A DNA stretch of 64,000 bases, from contig NC_088311.1 of NCBI RefSeq assembly GCF_910592395.1, positions 18,292,501 through 18,356,500 on the forward strand. The letters run 5' to 3'. The notes beneath the pieces were generated by a model, which saw nothing but the letters and a program-made list of their open reading frames with translations, ran no database searches and was not told the DNA's origin. The DNA comes from Lineus longissimus. Its lineage: Eukaryota; Nemertea; Pilidiophora; Heteronemertea; Lineidae. The translations under genes were made by a program, and so were the position numbers. This document shows positions 27,922-40,900 of the stretch, piece after piece (within the stretch, counting starts at the first letter, position 1; the number at the start of each line of letters is the position of its first letter).

Positions 27922-28860
27922 TTATAAAACACGGATATATTTTCTGAAGGCATCGGATGACCACCTACCTGCTGTCCGGATGTAGGCATCGGATTTGCCC
28001 TCGATTGCGGATTGTGTTGCAGCCCCAATTCGCAAACTGTGCCCCTTAAAGCGGGAAGAGTCTAGACCGCAGAGAGAAAGTGCACGCTTGAGTGTACCGT
28101 CGAAGTCCTTGCGCAGGAAAGGAGAGCCACCGGGATGGCAGAAAAGCAGCCCGGGTGATAAACCCCGTACAGCCAAAAAGCCCCTCACGTGTTCTAACGG
28201 GCAAAATTGCGACCTAGCAAGACGCAAGGTTTGAGAGCCTTGTGTGTTGCTAGACTTAAATCTTCGAAAAGATACCAGGAGCCCATCGGATTCGACCGTC
28301 AGGTCGAACAAGTGAAGGCAGTTGGCTAGACGGGATTTAGTCGAAGGGAGCATCTCTCTCACCCTAAGAAAGGCACTCAAACCAAGTACTAGGGCAGTCT
28401 GAAACATGACCGAGTTATAGTGTGAGGGCGTAACAAGTGGGGCCGCAACCAATAATTTGGAAAGGATTTCCCTGGTAACGGGCAAGCGGACATCCGGGTG
28501 CGCACGCAAATGTTTGGCGGCGCAAAGTAATTTAGCCACAACGAATGATTTGGTCGGGTCAGCCATGTCATTAAGCTTATGTAAATAGGATATAGCCGAC
28601 ATGATGGACGCAATAGACGAAGGGGAATACCCACGGCCGTGCAAAAAGGCAATGAAAAGAGTAAAAATGGGCACCGAAATAGGAAGACATAGTTTCGTTT
28701 TGATGTAGTCGTTGAAAAATTGAGCGAAAATGTCCCAGGTCCTACGATAAGCCACCATAGTGGACGATGCAACCATGTTACTGCGCAATTCACTCAACGC
28801 AGATTCCATCCATCCGGGTAAAGCTCTTGAGGAATCGGTGTGGGCGTTGGGTCCGCCCAA
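27922..28860 (-). CDS. Tyrosine recombinase (Ngaro-like), 312 aa
   Basis: An intact frame with the complete tyrosine recombinase signature: R166 (FLRVREM), H274-x-x-R277 (GHSLR), W300 (GRW) and the nucleophile Y308 (FRKY). The N-terminal ~130 residues resemble a core-binding SAM-like helical domain. In intact elements it would integrate the circular cDNA by site-specific strand exchange. The frame begins just inside the left TSD of the Mutator-like insertion, so its natural upstream context is broken. It overlapped the RNase H frame in another phase before the insertion. Confidence 0.88.
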   Translation of the reverse strand: MGGPNAHTDSSRALPGWMESALSELRSNMVASSTMVAYRRTWDIFAQFFNDYIKTKLCLPISVPIFTLFIAFLHGRGYSPSSIASIMSAISYLHKLNDMADPTKSFVVAKLLCAAKHLRAHPDVRLPVTREILSKLLVAAPLVTPSHYNSVMFQTALVLGLSAFLRVREMLPSTKSRLANCLHLFDLTVESDGLLVSFRRFKSSNTQGSQTLRLARSQFCPLEHVRGFLAVRGLSPGLLFCHPGGSPFLRKDFDGTLKRALSLCGLDSSRFKGHSLRIGAATQSAIEGKSDAYIRTAGRWSSDAFRKYIRVL

Positions 28861-28875
28861 GGCGCCCGTTTGCAG

Positions 28876-29946
28876 GGTAGTTGATAAAGCTTGGAATCAG
28901 TGAAACCTTGGAACCAGTGATAAACCTTGGAATCAGTCCTAAAAATGCATAAAAACATGAAATAATGCCATTGGAACCTAAGGTGGTTACGAATCAATAT
29001 TTGGAGATTATTTTTACATGATCAGATTTAAATTTGACGATAGTTTAGAAATCAGTCGCATATCCGATTCAACAATCTATATTTTAGAACAACCCAGTCA
29101 TACCTCGCCTCAAGTGTACATTACTGATCTCCCAAATATGGGCATGCACGTCACGACACGCCCACCACACACCCATAATATGGACCAATCAGCGCTTTGC
29201 TTACTACGCCACCACACGGGCCCTATTTTAGCTACGGAGCAGTGTGATCATACAGGGTGATACAGAGAAGATTGACTACATCATGTTGTACCGGCTGGCA
29301 CTTATCCGTACGTCATCTTAAACATGACAAGAAACGTAGATGAAGGTTTATTACCGAAGGTTTTAGCCGGGATTGGAGATGAAAAATGTGAACAAATTCC
29401 TTCGCTGTGAGCGATTTCGTACATCTTAATGTACACATTGAGGGATGTAGATATCTTTTCGTGATGTCACCAGTTCTAAGCAGACACATGTTTTAGTGAT
29501 TCCCGTGTGCATGTTTGTCCTATCTACCAAGCTTAATCAGAGCATTATATGTAAAAAATGAGTCTTCTAATAAAAACGTTTTATTTTAGTATATGGAATG
29601 CAAAACAATCACAAAACCTTTCTTTTGCTTTCATTGAAAAGAAATCAGATATTTGCAATTGCGCTCGTCATGAATATAAGTCTATTTTTTAACGACAACA
29701 ACGCATTTCAAATGCATTCCATGATGACGTCATCCTCCACAAAAATGTGGTTTCTGGAACTACTGGCAAATTGCTATCAATAAAGTTAGCTGGGACGAGA
29801 TTGGCAGTTGGAAGGGTATAAATCGCGGAAGGAACGCACCCGATTTCATGCGGTACTTGCACAGTGATTCCACGGTTTAGTACTGACTATTCCAAGGTTT
29901 ATCACTGGTTCCAAGGTTTCACTGAGTCCAAGCTTTATCAACTACC
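28876..29946. mobile_element. Mutator-like (MULE-type) non-autonomous DNA transposon, 1071 bp
   Basis: It has ~60-bp terminal inverted repeats starting GGTAGTTGATAAAGCTTGG, flanked by a perfect 9-bp duplication CGTTTGCAG (28867-28875 and 29947-29955), the size typical of Mutator elements. Each TIR is built from three tandem 17-19-bp repeats around CTTGGAAYCAGTG, possible transposase-binding sites. The interior has no transposase frame. It sits exactly in the Ngaro-like coding region. Confidence 0.92.
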
Positions 29947-30261
29947 CGTTTGCAGAACGCATGTATCTGTAAACGAGAAAGCATGTCAGCTAATACATTC
30001 TTTTTCCCAGGAATATGCTTTGCTCTCACAACGATATTATGCACGAGGCAGGCTTTTACCAGGGACCGTACCAGGGACATTATCTGCGGTTCTTTAGATG
30101 TTTGTTTGTTTATGACGGACACTATGGCTTGGTTATCAGTGAAGAATACTATGTTCTGGTTGGCCCAATTTTTGCCCCATATCAAAAAGGCTAACACGAT
30201 AGGGAACAGCTCCAATGTTGCGATGTTAAACTGTCTCCATGCCGCGGGCCAGATCCCGTAA
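29947..30261 (-). pseudogene. RNase H C-terminal part of Ngaro-like pol
   Basis: On the minus strand an RNase H-type frame reads LELFPIVLAFLIWG, then FFTDNQAIVSVINKQ, then KHIPGKKNVLADMLSR, the acidic and His-containing blocks of Ngaro/DIRS RNase H. It is preceded by WPAAWRQFN and cut off at 30270. Its 3' end is interrupted by the Mutator-like element. Confidence 0.85.
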
Positions 30262-30272
30262 AACCAATGAGT

Positions 30273-30860
30273 TATATATATATATATGTTTATTTCGTAC
30301 TATTGTACAGAGTATTTAAATTGACATGAGTTTACAGAATTTACAGAAAAGAAAAAGAAACACCGTGATTACAAATTAACTCGTACATACAAATTCTAAC
30401 ATCGTCCTTATCTCGTCCTGTGTTAGTATTTCGTTGCCGTTTTCTAGGCTTTCTAACAACTCACGGGCTTGAGCCGCCACACGTACATCCACATCTTTAA
30501 ACTCAGCCTCACCTATGTTATGGTATCCAACATTAATCGTAAACTTATTGATACGATATTTAAGACAGACTCTAGTAGCTAGTGTTCCTACCTAGGCTTG
30601 TTGTACCCTCATACAATATTAGATTCATACATAACATCATGTAATCGTTCCCTGATCTAGTAAGGTTTTCTATGAATCTCAGTAATCATCTTTCCAATTG
30701 AAGCTCAATGGGACTGTCTCCAATGATTAAAGGAATTAGTTTGTTGTGTATTCTCATTGGTAACTTCATTATTCGCCTGACGCACTTTCGCCATGAAGTG
30801 AAAAAATTCTCCATGTGTCGACTTCCTATATCCCACAATATTGAAAACCATACATACTCA
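30273..30860 (-). mobile_element. Truncated LINE 3' end
   Basis: The element ends in a (TA)n run and TGTTTATT. Its reverse strand encodes remnants typical of the C-terminal end of LINE ORF2 (LIPLIIGDSPIELQLE, then RFIENLTRSGNDY), interrupted by a TGA. The same type of tail, (TA)n then TGTTTATT, ends the LINE at 61503. Confidence 0.65.
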
Positions 30861-31908
30861 TGCAAAAAGATTTGAACAAAAAATACCGGCTCTCGGCTGA
30901 AGCATGCCCAAAACGAGCCAAAACCATGTTGGTTCGCTTATACAAGTTGTTTATTCCTGCATCGATTCTCAGCTGGTCGGTATTGGGCCCTAGGGGGAAA
31001 CCCAGATGCGTCTCAACCTGTTTTGCATTTTATATAGAGCGCCAAATCCGATGCTGCCCGAGGAATCCGTGAAGAGCTGTAGTTGATTAGTTGTAGAGTT
31101 GCTTTCGCTTCAAAATCTTTAGGCGAGTGGGGAGACAATCGCGTGATGTCTCCCTAAGACAAAGAACTAATTTGCATACATCGAAGAGTGATGAGAATAT
31201 AAACGATGTCCTCAGATATTGAGGTTAGCAGTTCAGCGCAGGTCAGGATGACTCCCTCATAATATGGATATCTAGACGCGCCAAGAAGATAAAAATTGGT
31301 CTGTAGAGTATTTCTACGTGAATACGCACAATTGCACTGCTAAAATTCAGAATCAATGCATAAATTACACATCTGTAAAGTCGCAAATTCTTTTTCAAAT
31401 TTCAGTTTCAACCGGGGGGGGGGGGGGGTGTGCGAGCGTGGAATGTTGTGAAATTGCCGAAATTGGGCCAGGAGGGTGAAAATCGTCCTAAATTTGGCTT
31501 ACCCAGGTACCTGCGTTTATACCCTTTCAAACTCCTATTACTCATGCCCGGGCAGAACCGTGCATTTAGGGTAATATGATAAAACATAAAACAAGTAGGA
31601 CGGCCCTTTCATATTTATCATCAGATGAAAATAATCGTGATCAAAATGGGTATAATCTGTCATTTTTAGAACAACCGACGCTTCGCGTGATGTTATTTAA
31701 TTACTGTTATCAAAGGTCACTGCCTTTGGCCGTGAAAGAGGCGACAATTTGAACGGCATGTCTCAAACCGTCTAATAGACCAAGACTCCTTTGAAGTATA
31801 CGTGTATATTTATTAATTATTTCATTTGGTTTCTGCGCCCTTGGTCCGTGCAAGTCAATTCTTAAACTCTTGTCGAAACTGAGACACACGAGTTGTGCGA
31901 GGAACAAA
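30861..31908. other. Upstream region of gene 2
   Basis: No exon recognised. It holds a 15-G run at 31414-31428. The promoter of gene 2 should be here or in a further upstream untranslated exon; no convincing TATA box was identified. Confidence 0.4.
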
Positions 31909-31969
31909 ATGAGACAGTTTCTCCATTTGATTATTTTCTGGAGTGTTCTTTTTTCTGATATCTTAGCAG
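31909..31969 (+). CDS. Gene 2 exon 1: signal peptide
   Basis: ATG in a good context (AACAAAATGAG) opens 20 residues. A short positive start (MRQ) leads into a hydrophobic core (LIIFWSVLF) and a small-residue end (ILA), then donor GTAGGT at phase 1. The next exon supplies Ala/Ser, giving a standard cleavage site. Confidence 0.75.
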
Positions 31970-34900
31970 GTAGGTAAACTTGAAACATTTGTCGTTCGAT
32001 TCCGTGCTTACTCGATTTTGTTTCAGGCGAGCAGCAGTTCTTGCGGAATACGTGATTCTTTGCCTTTAATCACATCACCACATGTCCTCCGCGCTGTAGG
32101 GAGTTTTTGCAGAGCTAAGAGCCCGAAACCCAAACGCGAACGCCGATCTCTTTGTTCGAGCTCCTCATCAGGATGCCGAACAAAAGGGTAGGCGATCGCA
32201 TTGGCGTTTTGGGGGATTTGCGAAAACTCTCTAGTAAAAATCCTACCCGAATTTCGGCACTGTTTCATCAGCCCTACAGATCGCGAAGTACGAACTATAC
32301 TAAGCTACAAAAAGTTTGTCGTGTCGTCAAATATGTGCTAATCGATTTACGAAACATTCCAAACCATCTTCTATAGCGGGGTAATATGTGTTCTCTCAGG
32401 ACATTTCATTCTTTGCAGTTTCGGAAATAGAGTGAAGATTTACAACTAATTTTGCTATCAACTCCCCGGTTTACCATTCCTTTCTATATGTAAGCCAAAT
32501 GAAAAACAGCTAACTTTTCGTAGGAAGTTGGGGTGTGCCATATTGCCCCAGTGGTGGGTAAATCATAATACATTTCATTATTTTCTGAGTCCTAATTACT
32601 ATATACAACTGCAACTTACCCCTAAGATTACCATGTTCGAACGTATATTTTGAAAATTGACTCTAGGCCATATTACCCCAACCTTATAAGGCAAAATGGG
32701 GAACCCCTAATGTGTCCCCTCAAAAACACCAGGCACGGTCCGAGCAATTTTGAAAACTATACATGTACTTAGTATCTGTTAGCACTATCTTCGCAAATGA
32801 GATAACATTATAGGCCTTGTTATCGTCGAGCACAATACATTTCGTGAACCAAGCTGTAACGTTGTATGGGAAGGGGGGGGGGCATTTTTTAAATAGTATT
32901 GTTCTGGTACTAACGACAGTCCCTAGAAACCTCTGGCAGTGAAATTGTGAGCCGGGAGTGTCCTATGATCGCCTGCTAAAGTCTGACACCCTTCGATAAA
33001 ATAGCGACAACGAAAACGGCACATAATGTTCCTTCACACCAAAAAAGTACCGAGTCCCTTTATTTCTTGGCGGGAAGGTGAGCATTTTTTTTCAGGTATA
33101 TAATAGCAAGAAACGAAAACATTTGTAAATAGCAATACAAAAATGTTTTGATACAGTATTCACAGTCCGATGAAAATGGATAAGACGATAGAGTTAGTAC
33201 ATGTACGTACATGTATATTAATAAGTATATTGTTAAGAGTACTACTATATGGGCAAATTTAATATTGCGTACATGTATTTACATAATGTGCATTATATGC
33301 GACGTGAAATCATCATTTACAAAAATCAAATCAATAATTTTCCGAGCTGGATATGTTTAATGTGATGTCGATAATCATTAGCCGTTAAGTTGAGTGAAGT
33401 TGACTTGAATTTGGAGAGTGTCAGTCTAGTGGTTTCTAGAAATTACATGACTGTATAGACAAGGACGTTTCTCTGATCTCTGGGCAGAATCGTCTCGTGA
33501 CGAACGTGTACATGTACCTGAATGCAGAAATTGAATGATTTATTTATTGGTTCTTGATGTTATCCATAGCTTCACATGTTCACCGAGACGACCGCGTCCA
33601 TCTTGAAGACAAAGAAGCAAAGTCTTTCCTCGTTGAACACTCCGGCAGCAGGTATCGGCGGCAACTACTCTGGATAGGAAATCTAGGGGGCACAGATTTA
33701 AACGAAGAGTGTCGAGAAAAATGCCGCTACAGTGAGTTCTCGAAACATGGGATAAAGACAAAGAAAGAAGTTGTAAGTGATTGTAAGTTAGGAAGTAGTC
33801 GTACTACAAAGTATTTGTCTCCATAAAATGAGACTATTGTGGGTAAAGGACAGCTTAAGTAATATACATGGTATAGCCTGCGGTTAGGCCTGGTACACTA
33901 CCATATCATTTGGAACAGTTTTATGCAAATGGTGTCACGGTGCTGCATATGAGTCACGTTGTTGCCTGGTGACGGTATATTGAACCACAGGGCATACAGC
34001 ATATTTTTGCACCAAACTTTAATACTGCAGCAACCTGACCCGGCATCCTGAACCTCAGACCAACAATCAGCACTAAGGATCCAGCTTATAAGCAGTAACG
34101 TGTGCGCGAGGGGAGGAGGATACGACTGACTCTGGATTTTCGAGGATGAACTTACTGATGCTAGACGATGTTTTGAAACAATCTTTATTTTGTGTTGTAC
34201 ATGTAGCAGGCTCTACAACCATTAGTTCTATGCCTGCTAGTAATTGCATATGGACACTTTTATTCACAGAAAAGGTTCTCCCCAGGTAAAAAATTACGCT
34301 CTTGTTCCTTCGCCACGATACAAAGTACAGCTTTCTTTACATTTTTAGAAAATTTTTCTTTATTCTAAATAAGCGGTTTTTCAGAGTGTATTTTTTCATT
34401 TGTAATTAATTAACAAAATAGAATTAATGACGTGTGGTAAAGGCTCACGCCGTTCATAAAAAATTGAAATTTGTAATCGAATCTGAAACTGTGTGCCAGG
34501 CTCAATCACTTACTTGCTCTGCCTGTTGGGTAGTTAACATTTCCTATTTGACGGCTGGGTGATGTACATTCGTACATGCATATATTGCGAAAAATGCAAA
34601 TGCCTTGAATTATCCTTTATACCACGCTCAGAAGCCTAACTATTTACAAATGTAGTTGTTGTCATCATGTTGTGTTGGGGGAACTGCTCAAATGGACTCA
34701 CACTAGTTTCCTTCTTGACTCTCCTTTATTTCTTCATTTTCCCTTGGCTCTCGTACTAGGCTCTACGGTGGTTTCTCCTTGAGGGAAAGAAACCCTTCAG
34801 CTTTATACAATTGTTATCTTTATACATTGTAACCAAGACGATACTGATATTTCATCATCCTGCCAGTGACGTTGCAACCTTTGATACAGCTTGTGTTCTG

Positions 34901-37900
34901 CTCTTTTTACCTAATATGGCATCATTTTGATTGAACCCCAAGTTCATTAAACAATTCCAAATCCCAAAAGTATACAACGTGTTGGGACAGTCTCACCAAT
35001 TGTTTACTTTACTCTGGTCACCACAACATCTCGGCCACTTTACCCCTATTTGTTTACTTGTAATTTTGAACATGAAGGTATCAATCTATATCATTCAATT
35101 TGTGTCTTAAACAAAACCGCTGTGTGAGGCTTAACACTGGACACCTGGATGTCACTAGTTTACCCTAGTGTCGTCATATAATCTTGTTGCCAACATTCTC
35201 GCATAGTTATGCGTTGTCATTTACCTGCCTTCCCTGTGGTGTGATTAACATTACGTATGTACATTCGTCCCCAAAAGTTTACATTATACATTTAATAAAA
35301 TAATGGTGTGTGTCATACCAATTTTTTTTTCTTTAATGCAAAACTTGGCACTCATTGAAAAATATCATGCGAATATCACGATATCAAAATACATGTAACA
35401 TGAAAATCGATCTTTTTACATCCTGGTGTTATCAATATATAAATATACGAGAATCATACTCTGGTCAATTCATTGACTTTCTGTAAAAAATATTTGGAAA
35501 AAAATATGTTTGTTATAATAATATCGCAATTATCTAAATTGAAAAAGTGCCAAATTTTAGGGAAAACGTGGAAGTTATCTGGACATTTAAATATCCCATT
35601 TCGTCCAAAATCAATGAAACTGGTCATTAATGATTTTGCCATTATAAAGGGCATCAAAAGAAACAAAGCATTTAATGAAATCTCATATGTTTGAGATTTT
35701 GCGATATCAACAAAGCGGAAACATATGTTTTTCGAACTTTCCTCACAAAAAGTCAGAGAATGGACCAAAGTATGATTCTGTTCCATTTCAATTTTAATAA
35801 CTGCAGGATTCGAAAAGATAGTCTTTTACATTTTTACGTGCAATGCCATATTTTGCATATAGCCAAGGAAAAAAAGATATGGCATGCATTATTTATTGTA
35901 GACCTATTCGAAAGTTTTAAGTGTATGTAAACTTTTGGGCACGACTGCACAGCTGAGTGATGGGCGATGAGTACGACAGCCTCTATTTTCAGTAATCTAC
36001 CTGTGACCTACTGAACTGACCCTGATCAATGATGCAGATTCCAAACACAAATCACCGTGTGCCTATATGGCCGAGTTTTGGCTTGCTGTTGGAGCGATTT
36101 TTTGTACGATTTCTTTTGTACGATTTATCATTTCAGCTGGACTTCATGAAAGAATACAATTGCAAACATAAAGGATTATTACCATGTCCTTATGGTCAAG
36201 CGTGTGTGGCGACAAATGGAGACACATCCATAAATACCAAGCTGCACGTAAACTGTTCTGGTAGGTCGCTCACCACTCTGCCTATACGTTCATAGCATAA
36301 AACCTCACCACTATGATCATGGCATAAAACCTGCTCTTTCGAGAAGACACTATTTGCATTAATTTAAACAACTTTACTCCATAACCGAATTTAAATCTAA
36401 GCAATCTGATTTTATAGCTCCTTTAAATTGTCGAACCTACAGTCTACTGATATTTTACAGATTGAATCATCTTACCACAACCCGTTATTAAAATAATACA
36501 CAGTGGTAACAACTTCAAGTGGATACTTCATATTTTGTCAATATTGGATGACATGATTGAGTCATAGCGAATCAAAATGAAAAAACCTTTAATATAGGTT
36601 CTTAAAAATCTCAAAAATCATTTATTGCACGGTTTCATTTTACTGGAAAACCGCTACAGGGTGCATATTGGTGTTAGCCATTGAACCATTAAAGGTTTTC
36701 AAAAGCGCAAAAACCTTTATTTCTAAAAGTGTTCTCTGGCAAATAGACCTTCCCATACACTAGCAATATGTCGGCACCCTTCGCACAGCCGAGCACTGCT
36801 CAACTGTTCTGTCTGAAGTCTTCTTACCTCGCATTTTCAGCTTCAATCCCTTGTTTCTAGCGTGAGATGAGTCTGTCGCACGATTTCAACAGAAAGGGGC
36901 CTCTTAGTCTCAACTCTTTTTTCTTGGGTGATTTGCGTTTTTCACACGATTTCCATCGACACTCCATTTTACTGCTAAAACATCTGAGATTCCTTATACG
37001 ACCTATAGAAATCTATTTTCTGGATATGGTGTCCTCTCGGTTTCTCAAGAACCCGATTTTAGTCAGTGTATCACCTAATTATGTTCCATGCAACGTCAAA
37101 AGGCCCTATTTCAAGCTAATAAGACCGGGCAAATTTAACTGATCGAACTCAGAAATAGTTTCGTGTCAGGGTGTCTTGCGTCTGGGCTGCATCTCACACT
37201 CATGCCACAGAAGATAAATAGGGTGGTCCAAAAAAGTGTGCAATTTTAATTTGCCATAATGTCTACCAATAAATATTGTATTTCTGCCATGGGTTTGATC
37301 GACAGCTGACCTGGGCGTCTTCAAGAAGGCATTGAAAACCTATCTTTTTAAATTAGGCTATTTTTAAATCCCTTTTTAATCATGTGGTCCTAAATTGTTT
37401 TATTGTTTTATTGCTGTATTTTAGTACTTTGAGCACATTGTTTCTTAGATTGTAAGGTGCCTTTGAGCAATTTGTTGATAAAGGCACCTAAAAATATGTT
37501 TTAATAATAATAATAATAAGATAGTGTTAATAGACAATCATATTAACAGTGAAAAGCATTCTCGTCAACTCCAATTACATGTACTTCATTTTTTATGATT
37601 ATTTAAATGTTCGATTTTCAGAATCTTCATTTTCCAACACTTTTTGAGGTTCTCATATTCAGTGTCGATGCACATCACGGTTTGAATGGGCATGTAAATA
37701 AGACAAAAACAATGAGGTTTTTATGGTATCAGCAAAGTCTCATGGGCATGTGCAAGCACCCCTGAGTGATAACATAAATATGAAGTGTGCAATTGGATAG
37801 AGAAATAGCTCTGGTTCATTATTGCATCGCCGGAACATGCGAGAAAAGTTAGAGGAAATGGACATTCTAAAAATCAAACACGTTACGAAGAAACATGTCT

Positions 37901-40900
37901 TTTAAACATGTGAGGAAAAAAGGTGGACTTAAAAATGCTTCATCGTCATAATGTATAACATCAGTGCCTCCCCGGCAGAAAAATCTTAGCAGACTGACAA
38001 TATTTGTAGAAACATTACGGAAATTATAATTACACACTTTTTTTGGACAACCCTACAAGATCAGAAATCGGAACAAGTGACCATGGAGTAATAGGCGTAT
38101 ACATTTTGTAGTAGTTGATGGTATTTGAAATCAAAGCAGGCCCTTAACCGGACTTCTTTTTTCCATTCTGAAATCGTGTCATGTTGAACTCTGTTTTCAG
38201 ATATAGTTTGCACGAAACAGCTTCCTCTCGAAAACGGTGAGGTTTCTGTATCGAAAGTGACCATCGATGGTACGGCGAAGTACTCGTGCAAAAAAGGTTA
38301 TGCTCTAAAAGGAGCATCAAGTGCCACGTGCGAAATAAGCGGCGAAAAGGGGAAATGGTCAGTTGATAGACCCCAATGTCAAGGTAGGTAAAGCTGCCAA
38401 TAAAATAGAGAGAATAGAGAGGTTCCGATTTGGATCGCAGAACGAGAATGAGAACAAGGTGATGTTTTCTCTAGTAGACGACATCAAGTTGTTTCTAGAC
38501 ATAGGCCTAGCCGACATTAAAGGAATGCTCTTTCATTGTATGTCGGTGAAGAGGCAACGCGATATCCGTCGTCAATGCGACATTGTTCTTGTTCTCCTTC
38601 TCGGGTCAAAATCTGAACCTCTCTATTTAAACCAAAAGCCAACGTGAAACGAAATCTACATCTTGTCCCCTTCATAATTGTTATCAGCTCCACATACACA
38701 CATAGATTATGATTTTGAGCCATTTAAGAAAATTTGCACACCGTTCATCACCGGATGACATGTAAAATAACCTAAGCAAACCAGTAGAGACATCATGATC
38801 TGTATTGATGAGATAACAGCCTTTTTTCAAATAACCCTATATGATAGGAAAACTTTTCCAATGACACAGTGGCCCGGGGAGAATCCGAGGTAATTGAAGG
38901 TTATTTGTCTATATAAAACAATGCCTCCCGTCACATTACAAGAAGGAAGGACGATACTTTTTAAAACAATTATTTTAAGACCGCTACATCGATGTAAAAG
39001 TTTGAAATGTCCTAGAGCAGAATGTCCACGGAACAGAGGATTCTATTATGCACTTTATTCTCTGAGACATCGTTTCCACAGAACTACATGTATATATACC
39101 ATTATCTGAATATAGGACCGGACACTTTTTTCCAATTGAACACTTCCGACTACTACACCGGCCCTAAACGCAACGACATAGAATAACATAATTCCCGGTT
39201 TACGTTTGTCGCTTGCGCCAAGGATCTTAACCTCTCCATTAACATGACTGAGCCTAATAGTTAGCAAGTATAATATCGTTGTGTGTTGATGTTTTTTTCA
39301 TTTCCGGTGTCTGTGAAATACGTGTCAACTTTCACACTTTCTTTTCACAGGTGTAATCTTTGCCAAAGCAAATGTCGTAAATCTAATTAGGTGGAACAAT
39401 TAAGGTCAACAAAATCTCGTCCAAATAAACGAATCTCGAGTACTTTGTCAATGAACTATCACCTTGTAGACTGTTTTGATTTATTGTCTAGATTAATATC
39501 TAGATCACTTCATATCTTCAGCCGTGGTCCGTCAGCGACCCAACTTGGCGAATTGACAGGTGTCCGCCCAAAATCCAACACTCCCCGATCCTGTCGTGAG
39601 ATACATATATGTAGGCCTGAGGTAGGCCTAATGCACACTACATGTACGTTATTGACATCCTAGAATACCAGAGTCAGTCGTTTGCTCCACCCCTTGCTCA
39701 CGTTACTGACCCTGGAGTAACTGATGGATAATTTCGGGATGAGGCCGACAAATCCACTCTGCCCAATCAAAACGGCTCTCACATCGTTCCTTGAAAACAA
39801 ACGCGCTCTCAATCTCGAATGCATGGGCCGCGAACTTGTTGTTACACGATCTTTTAAGAAGCATCTATCTAACCCCCATCCCGCAATCGGTGAAAAACAT
39901 CGATAAATACCACAAAACAACAAAATATATAGTGCTTATCAAAGCAAGGAATGGATTGAATCTATATCATAATACTATAAGGCGGCTCGATAAAGTGCCA
40001 TTTGGGGGTAGTGTTTCGTCTCGAAATTTTGCACGTTTGCAGGTGATATGTTATCCTGATGCAACGTTATGTTTATTTTCGGAAATTTACTTCAGCGGAG
40101 CAGTAATGAGGGATTTTTAATCGGACACTGTCAACTCTCCTTACCACTCACAGAAGCCAAGTCATTGCTGTTTAGTTATGCAGAGGCTTAATCAAATAAC
40201 TGCACTCCCTGTGGGATGGCTAACATTACCTGTTGAACAGCTGGCTGAAGGGGGATGATTGGAACAGCCTGTACCTGTTGACCTGCTGAACCAAGGTTAA
40301 TGTTATTTTCAATCCACGATTGCAGGTCACCTGATCTTCGAGATTTCGCGGGGAAAGAAATTGTAAACAAACGCATGTGTGCAGTTCAAATGTAAACAAA
40401 AATGTATTTTTGTACTTTTGGTTGCTGGACTTGGGTCTTCCCGCAGTAAGGAACTGGGGTCAAATTGGTGGTCTATTGTTTATGGGTGCTGTGTTAGCCA
40501 GTGCTAGCCCTTGATTATGAAGGGATTTTCAAATGAAGGTTACCATGGTCTGTTTATGTGCTCACGACAGCTTTCAATACTTGATGTATCTGAAGAGGCA
40601 CTCTGAACTTGGCATGGCCTTATCAAGGAGCTGCTCTCGGTGCTGAACTTCTAGTTTGCCTGTCGACTAAGTGCCTTGCCCGAGATCATGCTACATGTAG
40701 GAGGAGCACGCATTTTGTGTCATTCAAACTTACCTATGGAACACTTTTGCATGTTACTCCATTTGGGCTCAAACACAAGAGTATCCCTTTAATTTTCTAA
40801 AGGGAGAACTGAGTTAACAGCTCGGCCGCCAGGCGGCGCCCTGACCGATCCCGCGAGATCGCGCCGATCTCATGCCGCCATATTCAGTCTTTACTCTTGT

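Larger units (their letters stand above)
27900..30270 (-). mobile_element. Ngaro/DIRS-like tyrosine-recombinase retrotransposon fragment
   Basis: On the minus strand an RNase H end (30261-29947) is followed by a tyrosine recombinase gene (28860-27922). This is the RT-RH to YR order of Ngaro-type elements. The reverse transcriptase core and 5' end are missing, cut off at a LINE tail at 30273. The body is split by a Mutator-like element at 28876-29946. Confidence 0.85.

Noticed and set aside
36137-36260. Full EGF domain after the Gla-like exon
   Set aside because: Only four cysteines with wrong spacing; called an aromatic-stack/Cys-rich module instead.
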